Both the position numbers and the translations under genes were made by a program. A stretch of DNA of 64,000 nucleotides, from NCBI GenBank assembly GCA_947650285.1, contig CANTFL010001360.1:1-64000 (forward strand), given 5' to 3'. The notes below the pieces were generated by a model that saw nothing but the letters and a program-made list of their open reading frames with translations, had not been told where the DNA came from and made no database searches. Position 1 is the stretch's first letter. Each line of letters opens with the position of its first letter. Below, piece by piece: positions 12,459 through 22,700 of this stretch. This stretch comes from Hyaloperonospora brassicae. Taxonomy: Eukaryota; Oomycota; Peronosporomycetes; Peronosporales; Peronosporaceae.

Positions 12459-13690
12459 AAAGCCAAGGTAAGCCAACGCGGCTGTAACAACTGTATTGGT
12501 CGCATTTCACTCTGTGTCTCGAGTGTGTGGATGTTTGCATCGTTTTCATGCTGCAGCAGTTCACTTGTAGAAACGATGTGTGGGCTTTTCGGCACCCAGA
12601 CACAATCGTCGCCAACATGGGATGCAGTCGCGCTGATGACACTTGCTCCAGTTGACCGCGTACTGCTTACTCTCAGGTGTATGCACGATAGAGCGTGCAG
12701 TCATACTGGCGACGGAAGTTCTACGCTGTGCACGGCCCATCGCGTGTAGCGCAACGATTGGAATGATCTGATAGAAGCGACGGATGCCGATGAGACTGGA
12801 CGATCGAGGACATCAGACTCTGTCGCGAGATGCTCGCGTTGAGCTATCTCGACCTCCTGTTCTCGATCAGGACTCGTCACTCGGAGACGCTCATCAGTTA
12901 TCCGTTACTGGCAGCGTACGGAGCGTTGGCGAAGAACCGATTGGCAGCAGCAGTCGACACAACAGTGAACCGCACTGCTTTGGCTCTCGCTGTCAGCAAA
13001 GGTGTAGCGATTGGAACGAGAAGAGGTCGTAACCAGCGACAAGGCCGTCCGTGTCTCGTCAAACCAGTCATGTTTATACAGCTGAACAAGGGCGATCCAC
13101 ATCGGTCTTCGAGCCACCATCTGAAGTTCCCAGTGGCCAACGCTAACACAAGAGAGATGTGTCGGGTGTAGAAGAAATTGGATCGACTAGGTGCAAGCGT
13201 GCAACGAAAGAGACGTACCGAGCGGGACCGTTGACCTGCTCACGAGCTTTTGTCCACACCCGTTGCAACTGCCGACACTTTGTCCGAACGAATCGACAAA
13301 CTCGTAACTCTCGGCGATCGAGGGAAGGACCTGCGAAGCCATCCGAGATCGAATAGGTCCCTCGCGATACGAACCTGTCCGTGGCAGACGCTCAACGCCC
13401 ACACGGTCTGAACAATCTGTTTTTCGAATCTCTCGCTCGTTCCAGCTGTGTACCCCATCCCTCGAGCGATCATACGGTTGCAACGCCAGCAACTGCTTTG
13501 CCCACCGGTATCGATGCGACCACGCGCGCGTGTCAACACTACCGGTATGCCCACCGGTACGTCCGCTTGCTCCGGTACAGCGTACCACCCCACCCTGCTC
13601 TGACCGCCACCTCGCCACGTCCTTCTCCTGTCGTCGTCGTCTTCTGTCCTCTCTCTCGCTCGTCTCTCGCTCTCGCTCTCTCGTGTCGCC
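12459..13690. other. Intergenic stretch between SPF30-like gene and CUL3
   Basis: No gene is supported. A plus-strand frame at 12830-13171 (113 codons, LALSYLDLLFSIRTRHSE) and its minus-strand shadow look mildly coding but match nothing known. The last 70 bases before CUL3 are a CT-rich tract typical of a promoter or 5' leader. Confidence 0.4.
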
Positions 13691-15958
13691 ATGAAGAAGC
13701 TCGTGATCAAGCCGTACCGTCAGCACTTGGGCATGGACCACACGCGCGCGCACGAGATCTGGGCGTCGCTCCGCACGGCCATCTACGAGATCTTTTCGCA
13801 CAACGCGAGTCTCTTGTCGTTCGAAGAGCTCTACCGCAACTCGTACAACCTCGTGCTGCACAAACACGGCGACGTGCTGTACAACGGCGTCGTGGGCGTC
13901 ATCACGGAGCACTTGGAGACCGTCGCGCAGCACGTTGCTGCGGTCACGGACGAGCTGCTGCTCGTCACGCTCAACCAGCAGTGGCTCGACCACCAGCTCG
14001 TCATGACAATGGTGCGGGACATCCTCATGTACATGGACAGGACGTACGTCACGCAGAAGCGCAAAGTGCCCGTGTACGACAATGGCCTCTACATCTTTCG
14101 CGACGTGATTGTCCGCCACGACAGCGTGCGGGACCGCTTACGGGCTCGACTGCTCTATAGCATTGAGCGCGAGCGACAGGGCGAGCTGATTGATCGCGAC
14201 CTGATGAAGAGCGTGCTCCGGATGCTCGTGGACCTCGGCGTGCACGCGAACACAGTGTACGAACACGACTTTGAACAGGCGTTCCTCGAGACGACGCTCG
14301 ACTTTTATCGCGCCGAAGCGCAAACGATGCTGGACGTTGCCACGTGTCCCGAGTACTTGGAGAAAGCTGAGCAACGACTGCATGAAGAAGGCGCGCGGGT
14401 ATTGCACTACCTGAATGTCTCGACCGAGCACAAGTTGAAGACCATTGTCGAGACGCAGTTGATCAAGAACCAGGCCAAAGCACTTGTCGATATGGAACAC
14501 TCTGGATGTGTCGCTCTCTTTCGAGATGGAAAGACACTGGCACTGCGCAGGATGTACTCGCTGTTTCGGCGCGTGCCGAGCACGCTACTGGAGATGAGTG
14601 ATTGTGTGTTGCAGTATATCAAAACTCATGGCGAGGAAGTCGTGAAGACGCAGTTGTGTCCCGAGACATCCGTGGATGCGTCGCAGTTTGTAGGCAAACT
14701 GCTTGGTCTGCGTGAAAAGTTTGTAGGGTTTCTGGCCGACTGCTTTTTTGACGACCCGCAGTTCCATAAGGCGATCAAACAGGGTTTTGAATCGTTTATG
14801 AACACAAACACGGTGTGTGCTGGATACTTGGCACACTACTTGGACGAGCTGCTGCGCTCCAAGAATCGGTATGAAGAGGAAATGGATACGCGCGTAAGTC
14901 AAGTGATCGCGCTGTTCCGGTATCTGCAAGACAAAGATGTGTTTGAGGAGTTTTACAAAGTGCTGCTTGCCAAGCGTCTCCTGAATAGCCGTGGCACGTC
15001 GGATGAGGCGGAGAAGCTGGTGATCTCGAAGCTGAAAGCTGAATGTGGCTACCAGTTCACGTCGAAACTGGAAGGTATGTTCAAGGATATGAGTATATCG
15101 AAAGACCTGATGGAGCTGTACCGGAAGTCGGGCTACGAGACAAGATGCAGTGGGTTTGGCATCGACGTATCCATCGCGTCGGTGCCGCTATCGGTTCACG
15201 TGCTCACGAGCGGGTTTTGGCCGACAGAGATGGTTCCTGCATGTGCTCTCCCGCCAGAGCTTGTGCAGCTTACACAGGTATTCGGTTCTTTCTACAATGC
15301 GCGGCACAATGGTCGTAAATTGGCATGGATGACGAACATGGGCACCGTCGATGTCCGCGCCACGTTTTCAGCGAGCGTCGAGGATACGAAGCGTCGCCAC
15401 GAGCTCAACGTGTCGACGTACCAAGCCGTGATCCTAATGCTGTTCAACCAGCGTTCTCAATGGCGCTTCAAAGAGCTGGTTGAGCGCACGCGTATTGAGG
15501 CGAAGGACCTCAAGCGGCACTTGATTTCTCTGTGTACGCCCAAGTACAAGATTTTGATCAAGAGCTCGAAGGGAAAGCGCATCGATGAGGAGGTTGACGC
15601 GTTTACAGTGAATGGCGCTTACAAGTCGAAACTACACCGCGTCCGAATACCTCTGGTGTCACAAAAAGAGACGTCGCTGTTGCCTGCGATGGCACTGAGC
15701 TCAAGCAACCCTGCCGACGCGCTTCCGCCTACAGTTGCCGAAGATCGTAAGCATCTCGTCGAGGCGGCCATCGTGCGCATCATGAAGACACGGAAGCAGA
15801 TGCAGCACAACCAGCTCATTGCTGAAGTGACTCGTCAGATGACAGGTCGCTTCACGCCGTCCCCGCAGCTCATTAAGCTGCGCATTGAGAGTCTCATTGA
15901 ACGGGAATACCTTCAGCGCAGCACGACGGACCGAAGAATGTACAACTATTTAGCTTGA
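13691..15958 (+). CDS. CUL3: Cullin-3, ubiquitin ligase scaffold
   Basis: Scaffold of the CRL3 E3 ligases: the N-terminus binds BTB substrate adaptors and the C-terminus binds RBX1 and a charged E2. It is a single uninterrupted exon of 755 residues, close to human CUL3. N-terminal marks are LSFEELYRNSYNLVLHKHG and QQWLDHQLVMTMVRDILMYM. The cullin homology region has KDVFEEFYKVLLAKRLL, then FTSKLEGMFKDMSISKDL. The C-terminal winged helix holds the neddylation site IVRIMKTRKQMQHN, with the modified lysine at about residue 699, and ends LIEREYLQRSTTDRRMYNYLA. All features place it with CUL3 rather than CUL1 or CUL4. The absence of introns contrasts with its neighbours. Confidence 0.97.
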   Translation: MKKLVIKPYRQHLGMDHTRAHEIWASLRTAIYEIFSHNASLLSFEELYRNSYNLVLHKHGDVLYNGVVGVITEHLETVAQHVAAVTDELLLVTLNQQWLDHQLVMTMVRDILMYMDRTYVTQKRKVPVYDNGLYIFRDVIVRHDSVRDRLRARLLYSIERERQGELIDRDLMKSVLRMLVDLGVHANTVYEHDFEQAFLETTLDFYRAEAQTMLDVATCPEYLEKAEQRLHEEGARVLHYLNVSTEHKLKTIVETQLIKNQAKALVDMEHSGCVALFRDGKTLALRRMYSLFRRVPSTLLEMSDCVLQYIKTHGEEVVKTQLCPETSVDASQFVGKLLGLREKFVGFLADCFFDDPQFHKAIKQGFESFMNTNTVCAGYLAHYLDELLRSKNRYEEEMDTRVSQVIALFRYLQDKDVFEEFYKVLLAKRLLNSRGTSDEAEKLVISKLKAECGYQFTSKLEGMFKDMSISKDLMELYRKSGYETRCSGFGIDVSIASVPLSVHVLTSGFWPTEMVPACALPPELVQLTQVFGSFYNARHNGRKLAWMTNMGTVDVRATFSASVEDTKRRHELNVSTYQAVILMLFNQRSQWRFKELVERTRIEAKDLKRHLISLCTPKYKILIKSSKGKRIDEEVDAFTVNGAYKSKLHRVRIPLVSQKETSLLPAMALSSSNPADALPPTVAEDRKHLVEAAIVRIMKTRKQMQHNQLIAEVTRQMTGRFTPSPQLIKLRIESLIEREYLQRSTTDRRMYNYLA

Positions 15959-16169
15959 TTGCACACTGACGAGGTGGCGCAGGCAAGAGGATCACGTAAG
16001 AAGGATGATTGCTGGCCCTCATCGGTCCACAAATTAGAGCACATGCAGCCAGACGTCGGTGGTGTACCCATTTGCTGGAGTATCCCGTGACTGTGCGATT
16101 CCCTATCGTAAAATTGCGGCCGCGAAAACGTCCCACCCCGTCACACACGCACATTGTTCCGCTCGTTTG

Positions 16170-16238
16170 ATTGGCTGGCCACTAAGTACCACAATATTCA
16201 CACCATCGACCAATCACGTTGCATCAAAAGCGACCAAT
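16170..16238. promoter_or_regulatory. Cluster of three CCAAT boxes upstream of the glycosyltransferase
   Basis: CCAAT occurs at 16210-16214 and 16234-16238, each in the context gaccaatca, and once in reverse as ATTGG at 16170-16174. All lie within 110 bases of the ATG at 16275. CCAAT is the known NF-Y binding core in eukaryotes; its use here is inferred from position only. Confidence 0.4.
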
Positions 16239-16274
16239 CATTGCCATCCGCGAACAACTCAGTGCGTGGAAGTC

Positions 16275-18289
16275 ATGACAGCAGCGACCGAGCGGCTCGG
16301 GCTCTCGACGCTGCGGTCTGTAGCCGTCCAGTCAACGCACATCCAGCGTGTCCAGCTCCTGAGCTCCTCTCGGCGCAAGCCTCCATCCCGTAGCAGCTTC
16401 GTGCTGGCGTTCCGACGACGCTGGCAGTGGCCATGGCAAGTGAAGCTGTGGCTGGTACTGGTGCTGGGCTTTTTGTATGGCGTAACGTATTGTGGAGCCC
16501 CTGCAGCCGCCCGTGCGAGCGTTGTTGGACACAAGCAGGCCACTGTTTTGGTACCGTTTAAAGACCTCTACATTGTCTTGGTGAGCATTCCTGTGCTGGA
16601 CAAGATGCTGCCGCTCAAGCACTTGGCCGAGACGTTGCTGTCCCGTGGGGTTCGCGTGGGGTTCGCGCTGCCTGAAGACTGTCGCCAATGGGCGGGTGAT
16701 GTGGAAGGACTCGAGTTCATTTCTCTGGGCAGTATCTCGAGCACAGACCGAGCGGCTGTGGTGGATCCGAAGGACTTGCAACGTGTCGGCGTGTACGAGA
16801 ATCACGTCAATACGCTGCGGTACTATGCGTCGTTCCAGCGACCAATGTTTCGACCATTGCACGAACACCTCGACCGCGATCGACCGGATCTTGTGGTAGT
16901 AGACCGATACACGTTTGCTGGCTTTGACGCTTGCCATCAGCTGGAGCTGCCCTATGCTGTGAACGATCCGCACTTGTTGTTGGATATCGACTCGCCCCCT
17001 GCTTACATTCCCGCACCGTTTTCCGGATATACTATGCACGTAAGAAGTTGTGAAGTGGAGGGTGAGGAGGGCACTGGCGTATTGACGCGCACGAATGATC
17101 TGACGATTTTTGCTGCGATTGTTGTTTGGAAACAGACGTTGAGTGTGCTTGAACGGTGTTTGAACAGCTACTATCGACTGCGTTTTCGGCTAGGACTAGT
17201 GAATGCGTACAAGGGAATCAATGCCGTGCGGCGAGAACATGGACTCAACGCTATTGAGAGCAAACATCAAATGCACGGCCAGGTGCTCGTACTAGTAAAT
17301 TCGATTTTTGGACTGGATGAGGCGCGTCCGATGACGCCTCAATTCCAAATGGTAGGCCTCTTGCAGTCGCCCAAGCTGCAGCGTGCACGCGCAGAGACTG
17401 AGGGCATTTCTACTAGACAAAGCAGGTTTCCAGCGTCACTGACGGCCTGGTTAGAGACGCCACGGCACCAAGACAAACCATTGATCTTCATCAGTTTTTA
17501 CACTGACGTGCCTTCAACCTCCGAGTCCTTCACAACTATCGTACGTAGCGTGCTATTTTCAATGGCTCGCTTATTGACCCGTTCATGACTGTTTCGTTGT
17601 GCGTGGAATGTGTGCAGATGAACGCACTAGAAACCGTGCATGCCCGGCTATTGTGGAAGACGACAGCGAAAGACAAGGCAGCGTTCGACCTGCGCACACG
17701 TCCCCGCGATTCGGTGTTGTTTCTCAGTGAAGGACTGGAGGATGCAGTGGTACTTGCACTTGTCCCCGGGATAGAGCTGTTCATCACTGCAGGAGACTTT
17801 CAGAGTATGCAAGAAGCCCTCGTCGTGGGCGTGCCCATCTTGGGCCTTCCTCACTCGGCCGAGCAGGCGGAAGGTGTGAACGCTGTTGTGCGAGCGGGTG
17901 CTGGTCTTCAACTGGATGAGAAAACGCTGTCCGAGAGCAGTATCCGCCTGGCAGTGGATAGGCTGCTAGTTGACGAACAAGAGCACTTCAAAGACAATGC
18001 CGAGCATGTCGGTGAGCTAGTGAAGACTGGTGGAGGGGTGGAACGTGCTGTGGATGAGCTGCTGGCCGTGGCTGAATTCGGGTCTCGTCACTTGCTGCCA
18101 ATGTGCAATCTGCAGCCACTTTACAGGACGTATCTTGTGGATGTGTATCTGATTTACGGCCTGATTCTCTGTGGTGCAGCCATCATCTTGCGCACATTCG
18201 TGTCGGTTATGCTGTCCCTGTTCCAGCTTGTTGCTCCGCCTGAGGTGCTCAAAGCGGACGATCCTGCAGCAAACGGTCGATCAAGTTGA
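16275..18289 (+). CDS. Membrane UDP-glycosyltransferase (2 exons)
   Basis: Family GT1-type enzyme that would transfer a sugar from a UDP-sugar to a lipid or small molecule, probably at an internal membrane. Exons are at 16275-17540 and 17618-18289, phase 0, giving about 645 residues. A frame runs upstream to 16059, but the ATG at 16275 follows the CCAAT cluster and begins a plausible N-terminus. There is a membrane segment at about 56-75 (VKLWLVLVLGFLYGVTYCG), a GT-B N-lobe, then the donor-sugar motif around residues 478-505 (FITAGDFQSMQEAL, VGVPILGLPHSAEQ). It resembles the UGT signature, with glutamine-glutamate in the usual HxG position. A C-terminal hydrophobic segment (about 591-625) resembles the UGT tail anchor. 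The acceptor cannot be predicted. Confidence 0.85.
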
Positions 18290-19438
18290 CTCGACGAGGT
18301 GAGCCAGAAGGTGATGGGTCAAGGATCGACACTGCTGCAAGTCTTGATCCCACTCATTGTCGACAGATGCAGTATCTTTCTCGCTGGTCGTGCGCCGCAG
18401 TCCTCGCGTATATCATACAACAGGCGTCAGGATCAGTAACTGGATGAAGTACCGTTTCATCGGCAGGTGGTAAGCAAACTCGTGGATGCGGCGCTTTTGT
18501 CGATACGCTCTCTTTCAAGTGCTCCGGAATACCTTTTGCAGGATGAGTGACCGATCATAGCACAACATGCAAAAGCGCGGATAAGCTGCGCGGGTCAAGT
18601 ACTTGACGAGGAAGGTCCAATAAACATTGACCACAACTGCGAGCTCCCCCGTCGAATGAAAGTGCATTTGTCGATCGACTACGAGGCAAAAGACAGCCAT
18701 TTGTACTTCAGGAAAGCGCGCGTCAAGGGGTTGCAACGACTCGCTCGGCTGAGGCGCAAATCGTCTGTAGGGTCAGCCTTTTGCCAGCGAGTTCCGGCTC
18801 GACACCAACATCTTTCACGACAACAAGCCAAGCGTTTTCCATAGGAAGGGCGGTGGCAATCGGAACATTGCCAACCACTGGCAACGACGTCGTTGTGTTG
18901 TGCAGCAAAAGCGGCAGCACGAATCCGATCCGCAGCGCATTAGTCGTCGTGTTTCGTGCTCACATTGTCGCTGTTTGTCGCTCGTGTGTTTTCGTCACGA
19001 GCGCGGGAGCCTCACACACTGATCTTGACGAGTCACATGTGGTACCGCGAGGTCCACCCATACGCACTCGTATTCATTGAGCCAGCTGACACTACCTAAG
19101 CCACTTCTAATCGATGGAGCAAGTCGTGCTCACACCACGTGCCTCCGATCGTCGCACTACCTGAACCTACAGCCGCAACGACGAGCTGCTCTGCTCTGTC
19201 GACCCGGTAAGTAACGATAGAGCCAAACGTCCACCAGGTGGTATCGTTACTACGGGGGAAAAGAAGAACATGTCAAGCATAACCGTATTCGGCGATACTG
19301 TTTCGTCCACCCGTTGATACTCACTCGCTCGCTCTGCTTTCGTTCTCTTGACAGACAAATGTCCATAGTTTAGCACGTTTCTAGAGACGCCCCCAACAGC
19401 TGCCGCTCGTGAGTCGTCAGTCAGACAGTTGGACCTGA

Positions 19439-19454
19439 CCCCCCCCCCCCCCCC
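19439..19454. repeat. Poly-C tract
   Basis: A run of about 16 cytosines lies roughly 310 bases before the start of the ankyrin/TIR gene. Homopolymers of this length are prone to length error in sequencing. Confidence 0.85.
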
Positions 19455-19559
19455 GCTCCCGTCTATGTGCGTGCGCAATAAAGTCAGCTGTCGCTTTGCT
19501 CATCACCGCCGCGCCCGAAAGTCTCCACCCACGTCCCATACTCAAGTCCAGTCCCTCGC

Positions 19560-19632
19560 CCATCCGTCATATCGCCCCTTTCGTCCGTCCGTCATATCAC
19601 CCCTTTCGTCCGTCCGTCCGTCATATCGTCGT
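19560..19632. repeat. Short tandem repeats of a CCGTCATATC unit
   Basis: About three copies of ccgtcatatc, two of them followed by (a/g)cccctttcgtccgt, stand in tandem with CCGT slippage between them. They lie in the presumed 5' leader or promoter of the ankyrin/TIR gene. Confidence 0.7.
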
Positions 19633-19761
19633 CAGGCACTCAGTCACTCGCTCCGTCAATACTCGCTCAGTTAATCGGTTAAGTCGCTCCTCGGGACATT
19701 CGCTTCCAGCCCGCGGACCAGCCGTCGATCGATCTTCCGGCCGCCGATTGGCCCGCGCGTC

Positions 19762-22700
19762 ATGGCCTCGAACGCCCACCGCTCGCCCGAGCAGACGTCG
19801 GCCGTCGACGTCTCGCACACGCCGTACACAAAGGTCACGACGCCGCCCAAGCGCGTGACGAGACAAGAGACGTTCAACAGCGACGCCGAGACGGGATCGA
19901 TTGGGTCCATTGCGGCCAAGACGCACTGCGGGGACGAAGGCGGTCAAGAAGAGAGACGCAGACGACGCAGCAGTAGTGTTCGTGACAGGCGCGGGACGTA
20001 CGGACGCGACGGGCGCGTTGGAGAGGCGACGTGGGAGGCGGACAATGACACTGCAGTGGACATTAGTCGCACAGACGACGTGGGGCCGCGACACGAAGCA
20101 CCGGCGAGGAAAGACACGAACCCGAGCAGCAAAGAGGGCGTGACAGAGTGCCCCATGCAGATGGGTTCAGCGCCGAGGAACAACTCGGAGCTGTCGAGTC
20201 TGCCGAGGCGGTACCTCAATGGTCAATTCCAAAGCAACTCGTACTTTTCCAGGCGACTACTGCGTCTCTCGCAGCTGATCGTCGTTGGGGACATTGTGGC
20301 GCTCGGCTTTTTTTATTTCTACAAAGCAGGCGACGGTCAGGGCGGCTTACGTGGCAAGTTGTACGTCGGCTCGCCACTACAAGTCCTGGTATCGAGCAAC
20401 GAAACGAGCTGCTCGACGTCGCTGGCGCTAGCAGCTTTGGTGTACCATTTATTCCCGGCTGTGTTCATAATAGGACTGCCCGCTTCGGGACTCCGGGTGT
20501 TTGAGCCATTTAGGAGAGAACAGCGGTTTGATCGCGGTGGGCGACTGCAGAAAGTCAAGCGGACGATTTGTTTCCAGCTTTGTGAGCTCGTGGGCGCTTG
20601 GATTTTCGTGTACGAAGCGCTGATTCTCGGCTACTTTGTCTATTACGTTGCAAGCGGACACATCTTTATCAACTGCGACCCTGATGTCAAAGCCTATGTC
20701 TTTTGTGGCGGTGCACTCATCATGTTCTGGCTGCTTTTCGTCCTCATGCGCGCTTTTGCTCGATTCCGGGAACATCTCAAGATGCAATTGGGTGCATTCA
20801 AAGAGAGTGATCAGACGGGTGACGTCAAAGCACACATGCTGCGATCGAAAATGAAGCGCAAACAACGTCAGCAGCAAAAGAACAGCAACGATGCGGAAGC
20901 TTCCCCACTGACTCCAACCAAATCGGTCGTTGTCAAGGACGTTCGCAAGAGACTTTATCGTGGAGCCCAGCTTGGTGACCTGAGGCTGATTCGGCGCTCG
21001 ATTCGTATTGCAAAGCTTCATTTAGGTGAGAACTTTGCGAAAGAACTGTACCCCGACCCGGTCATGGTGTTTGGCATCTTTGGGCTTGCCAAGAAGAATC
21101 CCATGCATGTGGCCGCGTATCAGGGCAACATTGCAGCCATGGAATTGCTATTCAAGGCACGTTTTCAGGTCAATTCGTTCGACAAGGTCTCGCGTGTGCG
21201 ATTTACTACAGGTGATCTGTTCTTGTACCTTGCGAGCTACTTTATCCAGAAACCTGTTGTCTCAGCTGACGAGACGTATAGCTCCGTGTTCAAGACGACA
21301 TTGGTGACACCGTTGCATTGCGCTGTGAGCACCGGTCGTCTGGCCGCTGTGCGGTGGCTCGTTGCCCACGGAGCCGACGTCAACCTCTGTTCGAAGTCGT
21401 CATACCGCTCGGAAAGCCGTTTGCCACCTATTTTTCTGGCCGACCACCCCGAGATTGTGCACGTGCTGCTTCGAGCAGGCGCAAATCATCTCGCCATTCC
21501 AGATCCCGGTCACATGAACACCATCACAGTGTTGCAGCTCGCATACTTGCGAGGTAATTATGCCGCTGCGCAGATACTTGAAGACTGGGGAGGTGACGTT
21601 GCACTGACACCGCTACATGCAGCCGCAGCTATGGGTGACGTTGCAACTATCCGAGCTTTGTTGCGAAAAAAAGTGAATCCAGACGTTCTAGGTGAGCTGG
21701 GCTACGTTGGACTTAACAAGCGTACACCGCTACATTGGGCAGCAATAAATGGTGCAGTCGACGCTGTAGAGATTCTGCTCGCTGCGAAAGCTGATGCTAA
21801 TTTTCAAGATGCACATGGACGTACAGCGCTACATTGGGCGGCCCGTGTGAATCGCGTCGATATTGTGCGGGTGCTGTTGGCGCATGGAGGGGACCCAACG
21901 ATTGTAGATGATGGAGATATGACGCCCATTATGTGTGCTGCTTGCGCTGGCGGGACTACTGCCGATATGTTCAAGGCTTTGGTTACTAGTGGTGGTGATA
22001 TCAACCATCAGCTGCACTCGACAGGTGACACAGCATTGCACTTGGCGGTGAAGTTGGACGATCAACAAACAGCCTTAGCATTGCTGAGTATGGGAGGTGA
22101 CATCATGCGCACGAACCACAACGGCTTTCGGCCTATTGATTGCACTACGTCGACGAGACTGCAGTTCGAGATTAAGCGAGCAGCAGGCACTCGAGACGTG
22201 ATGATCAGCTACACGCACTCCCACAAGGAGTTTGCGTTAAAACTTCGCAAATCGCTCGAAGATGCCAGCATTACCGTGTGGCTTGATCTCATGGATCCTA
22301 GTGGAATCGGTGGTGGGTCTGTCTGGCGAGAGGAGATTGCACGTGGTATCACAAATGCTGCAGTAGTGCTTTGCATCTTAACAGAGGACTACGCGTCGTC
22401 TGAGTGGTGTCTGAAGGAATTGGCACTAGCGAAACAAGTTGGCATACCAATTATGGCCATTTCTACGGAGCATGCAACGATATCCGAGGAGCTTCAAGTG
22501 TATTTGTACACACGACAGCTTGTACCGTTTGAAGTTGCTATCGTGCACGTGAAGCAAGTGACTGAAAAAGAGATCCGATATGAATACGACGATGGAGTGT
22601 ACAAGAACCAGCTACGGATGTTATTGGATGGTATGCGTGACGAAATTGAAAAGCGCAAGGAAGAAAATATCAAGCGCAACATGCGTCGTGCTGAAACAAA

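Larger units (their letters stand above)
18290..19761. other. Intergenic stretch before the TIR gene, with coding-like minus-strand fragments
   Basis: No intact gene is seen. Minus-strand frames at 18515-18736 (contains VNVYWTFLVKYLTRAAYPRF) and, in another frame below 18515, RIHEFAYHLPMKRYFIQLL look like pieces of one protein separated by a stop and frame change, so a decayed membrane-protein gene is possible. The last 300 bases hold a poly-C tract and CCGTC repeats. Confidence 0.4.
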
